64,000 nt of DNA from contig NZ_FNRM01000012.1 of the NCBI RefSeq assembly GCF_900107845.1, positions 1 to 64,000 of the forward strand, given 5' to 3'. The DNA comes from Alkalimonas amylolytica. Its GTDB lineage: Bacteria > Pseudomonadota > Gammaproteobacteria > Enterobacterales > Alteromonadaceae. The notes under the pieces are model-generated. The model saw nothing but the letters and a program-made list of their open reading frames with translations, was not told where the DNA came from and ran no database searches. The translations under genes and the position numbers were made by a program. Numbering within the stretch: the stretch's first letter is position 1; each line of letters begins with the position of its first letter. Of this stretch, positions 58,807-64,000 are shown piece after piece.

Positions 58807-59715
58807 GTGCTCGCAGAGTTTCAGACCATAGAACACCATCTGAACCGGATTATCCTTGGCAAAGAAGCGCAAATTAAGTTAGCGCTTTGCTGTTTGCTGG
58901 CCAAAGGTCACCTGTTGCTGGAAGACTTACCTGGCATGGGCAAAACCACGCTGGCTCATGCCCTGGCGGATAGCCTCAGTCTTTCTTATCGTCGGGTACA
59001 ATTTACCAGTGATTTGTTACCAGGCGATCTGCTGGGAATGAGTATCTATGATACACGCTCCCATCAGTTTAGTTTTCAACCTGGACCGGTGTTCAGCCAT
59101 TTACTGCTGGCCGATGAGATCAACCGTGCCAGCCCAAAAACTCAGAGTGCCCTGCTCGAAGCGATGGAGGAGCAGCAGGTGTCCATCGATGGTAAAACCA
59201 GAGCTCTGCCCTCGCCTTTTTTTGTGATCGCTACCCAAAACCCACTGGATCAATCCGGTACGTCCGCTTTGCCCGAGTCGCAGTTGGATCGTTTTTTAAT
59301 GCGCTTATCGCTTGGCTTTCCTGATAGAGCAGCTGAGTTTGAGTTGCTGGACTCCGATCGCGGTCAATCCAGATTAAAGCTGCTACAGCAACAACTGAGT
59401 ATCGAGCAACTGATGGCTTTGCAAGCCAAGGTACCTCATATCCATGCTTCGGAAGCCTTAATCAACTACCTGCTGGATCTGGTTGCTCATAGCCGGCAGC
59501 ACCCGGATATGCTGCCCTTATCCCCGAGAGCGGCCAAAGCCTTACTGCAGGCAGCCAAAGCCTGGGCTTTGCTGCAGGAGCGCGACTATGTGACTGCGGA
59601 CGATGTTCAGGCAGTATTTCCCAGTGTCACTGAACATCGACTGGATCCCAAATCACGTGCTGCACAACCGCGCTGGAGTTTGTTGTTATTGCGTGAAACG
59701 CCTTGTGCCTTATAG
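58807..59715 (+). CDS. MoxR-family AAA+ ATPase
   Basis: 302 residues, GTG start. Walker A DLPGMGKTT (~40-48), Walker B LLADEINRASP (Asp103, Glu104), sensor ATQNPLDQSGTSALPESQLDRF. MoxR ATPases are thought to act as chaperones that mature partner complexes, usually with a DUF58 protein. First gene of a three-gene operon with DUF58 and transglutaminase genes. Confidence 0.93.
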   Translation: MLAEFQTIEHHLNRIILGKEAQIKLALCCLLAKGHLLLEDLPGMGKTTLAHALADSLSLSYRRVQFTSDLLPGDLLGMSIYDTRSHQFSFQPGPVFSHLLLADEINRASPKTQSALLEAMEEQQVSIDGKTRALPSPFFVIATQNPLDQSGTSALPESQLDRFLMRLSLGFPDRAAEFELLDSDRGQSRLKLLQQQLSIEQLMALQAKVPHIHASEALINYLLDLVAHSRQHPDMLPLSPRAAKALLQAAKAWALLQERDYVTADDVQAVFPSVTEHRLDPKSRAAQPRWSLLLLRETPCAL

Positions 59716-59727
59716 GATCATTCAGCT

Positions 59728-60672
59728 GTGGCTCAAATGACTGCGATACTCCGACAAAAGCTGCGTCAACGCCTGCAGCACTGGCTGGCGAAAAAGTTTA
59801 CTGACAATACAAATTTTCAGTTAAATCACAGCACCTTGCTGGTGTTTCCCACCCGCTATGGCTTTTGGTTTGTGGCCTTGATCGTACTGCTCTATTTACT
59901 GGGTACCAACTACCAGAATAATCTGATTTTACTCTTGGGTTACCTGCTACTTAGCGTATTCATACTGAGTATCTGGTTTGCCTGGCGAAACCTGGCTGGC
60001 TTAACCATCCAGGTTTCACCGCCAGCAGCGACGTATGCCGGCCAGCAAGTCCAGTTGCCACTGACGGTGCAGCAGCAAGGCTCTTATCAAGCCGTCCAAT
60101 TTGCTTTTGCTACGGCGAAAACCAAAGTGAGCTCTAGCCAGCAAGCCAGCCTGCAATGGACGGCCATAAAAAGAGGTCATTACCGGATAGACACTCTATT
60201 GGTTCAGACGGAGTATCCGCTTGGGTTGATCCGCTGTTGGAGTTATTTACCGCTGCAGCTGCATTACTGGGTTTACCCCACACCTATAGAGCCCAGCAGC
60301 ACTTTGTCTACAGGTGTTGATACAAAACAGGATAGCAGTCAGCAGAACTCTGTAGAACTGCCTGATCAGTTAAAAGCTTACCAAGCCGGTGACTCAATTC
60401 GACGCTTGCATTGGAAACGGCTAGCACGCCAGCCAGACTCACCGGTTGTTAAAGTCTCCGAGCAACAACCGAAAGCCGATCCGCGTTGGTTGCAGGTGCC
60501 GCCATTGCAAGGGACTGCCCTTGAACAATGTTTATCCGAAGTGTGCTACCAGCTGCTGGAACTCGAAGCACAGCAATTGAGTTATGGACTGCGAACACCA
60601 GCCGGTGATCTGCCACTTGGTCAGGGTCAACAGCATCTGCAGCAATGCTTGCAAAGGTTGGCACTATGCTGA
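59728..60672 (+). CDS. DUF58 domain-containing membrane protein
   Basis: 314 residues from GTG 59728 (ATG 59737 is a possible alternative). Two hydrophobic helices at ~45-85, a beta-rich middle, and the DUF58 core with DQLKAYQAGDSIRRLHWKRLARQ (~208-230). It is the standard MoxR partner. The 3' end overlaps the transglutaminase gene by 7 nt. Confidence 0.9.
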   Translation: MAQMTAILRQKLRQRLQHWLAKKFTDNTNFQLNHSTLLVFPTRYGFWFVALIVLLYLLGTNYQNNLILLLGYLLLSVFILSIWFAWRNLAGLTIQVSPPAATYAGQQVQLPLTVQQQGSYQAVQFAFATAKTKVSSSQQASLQWTAIKRGHYRIDTLLVQTEYPLGLIRCWSYLPLQLHYWVYPTPIEPSSTLSTGVDTKQDSSQQNSVELPDQLKAYQAGDSIRRLHWKRLARQPDSPVVKVSEQQPKADPRWLQVPPLQGTALEQCLSEVCYQLLELEAQQLSYGLRTPAGDLPLGQGQQHLQQCLQRLALC

Positions 60673-62612
60673 ATCAGCAACGCTTTTTTCAGTTTGCCCC
60701 AGCCTTGCAACTGCTGCTGATCGTACTAATGCTGCCCGCCTGGCAAAGCTGGAGTCTTGCTATACTGTTAGTGCTCAATGCCATGGCCTGGTTGCAGGCT
60801 TACCAGAAAATTCCGGTTCTGAGCCTGCGGCTGGTCAATGTGATCGCAGCTATAACGGTGGTTATTTTACTACTGGCCATCCGTCAGCTGGGCTCAATGC
60901 ATTTTTTAATGCATATTTTGCTGCTATCAGCATTGTTGCGCTTGCTGGCGTTATCGAGACAAAGTGAAGCCCGCCAGTTGATTTGGGTGCAGTATTTTAT
61001 TCTGGGCTGTAGTTTTTTATTTCACCAATCGATTGCCATGGCGGTGCTGATTTTTTCAGCCACAGCGCTGAACTTACTATTGCAATACTTGCTGTTTGCA
61101 GAGCAATTGCCCAGTCGGAAACAATTGGCTGCGGATAGCCGCTTTTTGCTGTTGCTGATCCCTCTTTGGCTTGGCAGTTTTTTGTTATTTCCCCGGCTGG
61201 CACCACTGTGGCAACTGCCAAATGCTCAACAAGCCACCACCGGGCTGGCCAATGAGATTGAGCCTGGCACCATTGAGCAACTGGTACAAAGCAATGCAAC
61301 TGCTTTTCGAGTCCGGTTCGACTCGGAGCTACCTGCTCAGGCTGAGCGCTATTGGCGCGCCAAAGTATTTGAGCAGTTTGATGGCCGGCGCTGGTCGGTG
61401 CAGCAAAACTTCCATCGCTCTAGCCGGATACCCCGCCCCTCTGTTGAGCCAACCGAGCTGGTGCATTATCAGGTGATTGCCGAGCCGAGCTTTCAGCGTG
61501 CAGTCTTTAGCCTCGGTACACCTGTCCGCTGGGGGCAAGAGCTGGAGCCCTTAGCGGCCGGGCTGCTGCGCACCAACCGCCCGATCAGTCAGCGTATCAG
61601 TTATCAGCTGAGCAGTGCGCTGCAACCTGTGCCTTTAACCGATGACAATGAACGGCGCTGGAATATGGTGACCGGGAATCACAACGCAAGAAGCCAGCAG
61701 TTTGCTAATCAATTGCTGGCTAGCCATCCAGAGCCACATCACTTTGCCGGGGCCGTGCTGGAGCATTTTCGCCAGCATGATTTTTACTACACGTTAAATC
61801 CGCCTTTGCTTGGCCGTCATAGCGTGGATGACTTTCTGTTTGAAAGTCGGGCCGGTTTTTGCAGCCATTATGCCTCGGCCATGGCTTTGCTACTGCGTCA
61901 GGCCGGGATCCCGGCCCGGGTTGTGGGTGGCTATTTAGGAGGCGACTGGTACCCGGAACAACAGTACTTATTGGTGCGTCAGCGCGATGCGCATGCCTGG
62001 GTTGAGTACCTGGTGGATGATGTCTGGCACCCGGTGGATCCAACCGCTGCCATTGCGCCAGAACGGGTACTGGATGGTTTGGACAGCGCTTTATCGCCAG
62101 ACGATGTGGCTCTGCTTAGTCGCTCCTTGTTTGGTGAGATGCCATTGTTTGCCCAGCTGCGGTTGCAACTGCTGCATCTGGATTACTACTGGTCGGTCTG
62201 GGTGCTGGGTTTTAATCAGCAGCGACAGGATGCGCTCTGGCAGTCGTTGCGGCAGTTTTTTAGCAACTGGCAGCAATGGCTGTTGGCACTATTGGTCGTG
62301 TTTGCCTTGTTGCTGGTGATGTTGGCAGGCTATACATGGCGGCGAAAACAACCGCCAAGCCTTGCTCAGCAGCTGATCAAGGCCATCCCCCAGTTAAACA
62401 GCAGGCCGCCGCAAAGCAGCCTTGGTCATGCCTTGAGCTTACTGGCTGAAAGGAACGCTAATGAGCAGCTTTTACTAAAGCAGATCGCCCATTGGTATGA
62501 ACGGAGTGTCTTTGCCTCAGATAAGTCAGCAGAACAACGGCTGCTTCATCTGCTACAGCAGCAAAAACACCGCCTCAAAAAACTGAGCTCAATAAAACAG
62601 GGCAGTGAATAA
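60666..62612 (+). CDS. TgpA-type transmembrane transglutaminase-like protein
   Basis: 648 residues from ATG 60666. N-terminal ~6 membrane helices (to ~180), periplasmic transglutaminase domain with Cys399 in AGFCSHYAS, His443 in DAHAWVEY and Asp458 in HPVDPTAA, then another helix (~540-560) and a C-terminal cytoplasmic DUF4129-like part. TgpA of Pseudomonas aeruginosa is an essential relative. The Cys-His-Asp triad is intact. Likely acts on periplasmic proteins or wall peptides; substrate unknown. Confidence 0.9.
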   Translation: MLNQQRFFQFAPALQLLLIVLMLPAWQSWSLAILLVLNAMAWLQAYQKIPVLSLRLVNVIAAITVVILLLAIRQLGSMHFLMHILLLSALLRLLALSRQSEARQLIWVQYFILGCSFLFHQSIAMAVLIFSATALNLLLQYLLFAEQLPSRKQLAADSRFLLLLIPLWLGSFLLFPRLAPLWQLPNAQQATTGLANEIEPGTIEQLVQSNATAFRVRFDSELPAQAERYWRAKVFEQFDGRRWSVQQNFHRSSRIPRPSVEPTELVHYQVIAEPSFQRAVFSLGTPVRWGQELEPLAAGLLRTNRPISQRISYQLSSALQPVPLTDDNERRWNMVTGNHNARSQQFANQLLASHPEPHHFAGAVLEHFRQHDFYYTLNPPLLGRHSVDDFLFESRAGFCSHYASAMALLLRQAGIPARVVGGYLGGDWYPEQQYLLVRQRDAHAWVEYLVDDVWHPVDPTAAIAPERVLDGLDSALSPDDVALLSRSLFGEMPLFAQLRLQLLHLDYYWSVWVLGFNQQRQDALWQSLRQFFSNWQQWLLALLVVFALLLVMLAGYTWRRKQPPSLAQQLIKAIPQLNSRPPQSSLGHALSLLAERNANEQLLLKQIAHWYERSVFASDKSAEQRLLHLLQQQKHRLKKLSSIKQGSE

Positions 62613-62624
62613 CTGCCCTTAAAA
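62594..62624 (-). terminator. Terminator between the transglutaminase and tricorn-like genes
   Basis: Eight-pair stem AGGGCAGT/ACTGCCCT with loop GAATA. On the minus strand GTTTTATT follows, so it chiefly ends the minus-strand protease gene. The plus-strand stop codon TAA is at the 3' side of the loop. Confidence 0.7.
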
Positions 62625-62628
62625 TCAG

Positions 62629-64000
62629 CTAGTGGCGAATATCAGCGGCAGGACCTGGCCGCAAAGGCTCGGCTTTAAGCTCTTGGATGGGCTCACGCTG
62701 GACTTTGCCCCGCAGATAATCAATGGCAAAGTTAAGCTGGGCATCTTCACCGCGGAAGGTAGCTACAGGCATGTTGCGCACCTCGTAATCCGGTGCTACG
62801 CCATAGCCTTCAATGATATAGCGACCATCTATAGCAAACTGAGGCGTTTCTGCCACACGCGCCACCCCCCGATCCGTCAATAAATTGCGCCCAGTTAACC
62901 AGACACCGGCCCCGGCCGTACGCATGCCCACCAAAGGCCCTAGCTCCAGTGCTTTAACACCGGCGGCAAAGGTTTCACCATCCGAGTAGGTAAGCTGATC
63001 GGTCAATACCACCAAATGGCCACGAAACGCCTGTTGCATATTGGTGTAAGCCCCCCCCTGAGTCGGTTGCCAGAATGCCCAGGCCCGGCGCAGCAGTTTT
63101 TCGATGATCCAACTGTCAATGTTCCCACCACGATTGCGCCGTACATCAATGATCAGACCGTCTTTATCGACATTGGCATAAAACTCCCGGGCAAAATTAG
63201 CAATATCATTCGGGCCCATCGCGTACAGGTGCAGATAGCCGAACTGCCCTTGTGAAGCGGTTTGTACTTTAGCCGCATTGTTAAACACCCAATCCTGATA
63301 ACGCAACTGATGATCACGGCCGGCATTGACCGGCACCGCCACCGTTTGCAGTCGATGATTGCCACGGCTTAAATCCAGCAGTACCTGGCGACCGACCTGG
63401 TTGCGCAGCTGCTGTTGCACATCTGCCACCGTTTGCACGGTACGGCCATTGACCGCCCGGATCAGATCGCCGACCCGCGCATCCACGCCAGGTTGCGCCA
63501 ATGGCGCTGCCTGGGCTGGCAGCTCAGGATCGGTGCGATAAATATGAGCAATACGTACACCTGCGGCTGTGGTTTCAAGACTAGCACCCAGACTGGCAGC
63601 AGCCGGAGTTGGCCGTTGCGTCGGGTAATCGCCACCACGCACCTGAGAGTGCAGTGCATCCAGCTCGCCCATCATCTGAGCCAGTACATCATCAAGTTCA
63701 TGGCGGTCGGAAACCCGCTCTACCAGCGGCAGATAGCGTGCCTTGGCATCCTGCCAGTCCAAACCACGCATGGTTTTATCAAATAAAAACTCGCGTTGCA
63801 TCAGCCAGGCGTCACGGAACATCTGTTGCCATTCCTGCTTGGGATCCAGCGCCAACTGCCATTGCCTGCTGTTCAGCAGTGCCGAGCTCAGATCGGATGG
63901 CTCCCTATCACCGATATCCACCACATACATGGGGCCGGTGCCATTGCCCTGTTGTTTACGCAAGTAGAGTAACTTACCATCCTGTGATACTCGGTAATCA
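62629..64000 (-). CDS. Tricorn-like S41 family protease, C-terminal part (start outside window)
   Basis: The frame is open to the window end, so only the C-terminal ~457 residues are present. Features in order: the end of a beta-propeller (LLYLRKQQGNGTGPMYVVDIG), the C1 helical region (DAWLMQREFLFDKTMRGLDW), a PDZ domain (~190-245, VGDLIRAVNGRTVQTVADV), and the C2 core with GLIIDVRRNRGGNIDSWI and the catalytic Ser in TYSDGETFAAG. Tricorn-type proteases degrade peptides to short products. No signal peptide can be seen because the N terminus is missing. Confidence 0.9.
   Translation of the reverse strand, partial: DYRVSQDGKLLYLRKQQGNGTGPMYVVDIGDREPSDLSSALLNSRQWQLALDPKQEWQQMFRDAWLMQREFLFDKTMRGLDWQDAKARYLPLVERVSDRHELDDVLAQMMGELDALHSQVRGGDYPTQRPTPAAASLGASLETTAAGVRIAHIYRTDPELPAQAAPLAQPGVDARVGDLIRAVNGRTVQTVADVQQQLRNQVGRQVLLDLSRGNHRLQTVAVPVNAGRDHQLRYQDWVFNNAAKVQTASQGQFGYLHLYAMGPNDIANFAREFYANVDKDGLIIDVRRNRGGNIDSWIIEKLLRRAWAFWQPTQGGAYTNMQQAFRGHLVVLTDQLTYSDGETFAAGVKALELGPLVGMRTAGAGVWLTGRNLLTDRGVARVAETPQFAIDGRYIIEGYGVAPDYEVRNMPVATFRGEDAQLNFAIDYLRGKVQREPIQELKAEPLRPGPAADIRH

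Overview
The window is a typical gammaproteobacterial chromosome segment. Gene content and order (gyrA, serC-aroA, cmk-rpsA-ihfB-lapA-lapB-pyrF, nrdA-nrdB-yfaE, ppsA/ppsR) together with curli genes, several TonB-dependent receptors and a class II DAHP synthase suggest an aquatic Alteromonadales-type bacterium. The Rheinheimera/Alishewanella/Arsukibacterium group is my best guess, but that is inference from gene content and not a computed placement. I saw no rRNA, tRNA or CRISPR array.

Layout. 1-2750 is an accessory island: the 3' end of an rhs toxin gene with its immunity gene, an IS4-family transposase remnant fused to a toxin tail, an orphan Tsi6-like immunity gene, and a broken second copy of the rhs core. 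It is AT-rich outside the rhs core, as expected of exchangeable toxin cassettes. 2753-12765 holds single-gene units: a YghU-type glutathione transferase, an ABC1 kinase, an SGNH hydrolase, a 26-codon membrane peptide, MarC, PPK2, a glycosyltransferase/membrane protein pair, a periplasmic binding protein, a CIA30-domain protein and the K+/H+ antiporter CvrA. 12818-23903 is the conserved core block pyrF to gyrA, with ubiG divergent from gyrA. 24073-27964 is the aerobic ribonucleotide reductase operon, preceded by two NrdR boxes exactly 31 bp apart.

27975-51412 is mixed housekeeping and envelope genes: a lipoprotein 5'-nucleotidase, TrhO, YaeQ, a LysE-family exporter, a histidine-rich TonB receptor (probably zinc), a GNAT acetyltransferase, a second TonB receptor, a YdiJ-type D-2-hydroxyglutarate dehydrogenase, RibA, an ABC exporter, an alanine/glycine:Na+ symporter, PEP synthase with its divergent regulator PpsR, class II DAHP synthase and a low-molecular-weight tyrosine phosphatase. 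Many units end in clear intrinsic terminators.

51595-58694 is a complete curli locus: csgD facing csgBAEFG, with an unusually large CsgA (517 aa, about 21-22 repeats). Divergent from csgB is a secreted subtilisin-like protease (I9 propeptide, S8, P domain, PKD). The shared 295-bp promoter region carries a perfect FNR-type palindrome. 58807-62612 is a MoxR ATPase / DUF58 / transglutaminase operon. The window ends inside a tricorn-like S41 protease on the minus strand.

The parts most worth a second look are the rhs cassette graveyard with an unassigned toxin/immunity pair, the giant curlin with its protease neighbour and possible oxygen control, the histidine-rich receptor with a palindrome over its promoter, and the 26-residue peptide ahead of marC.
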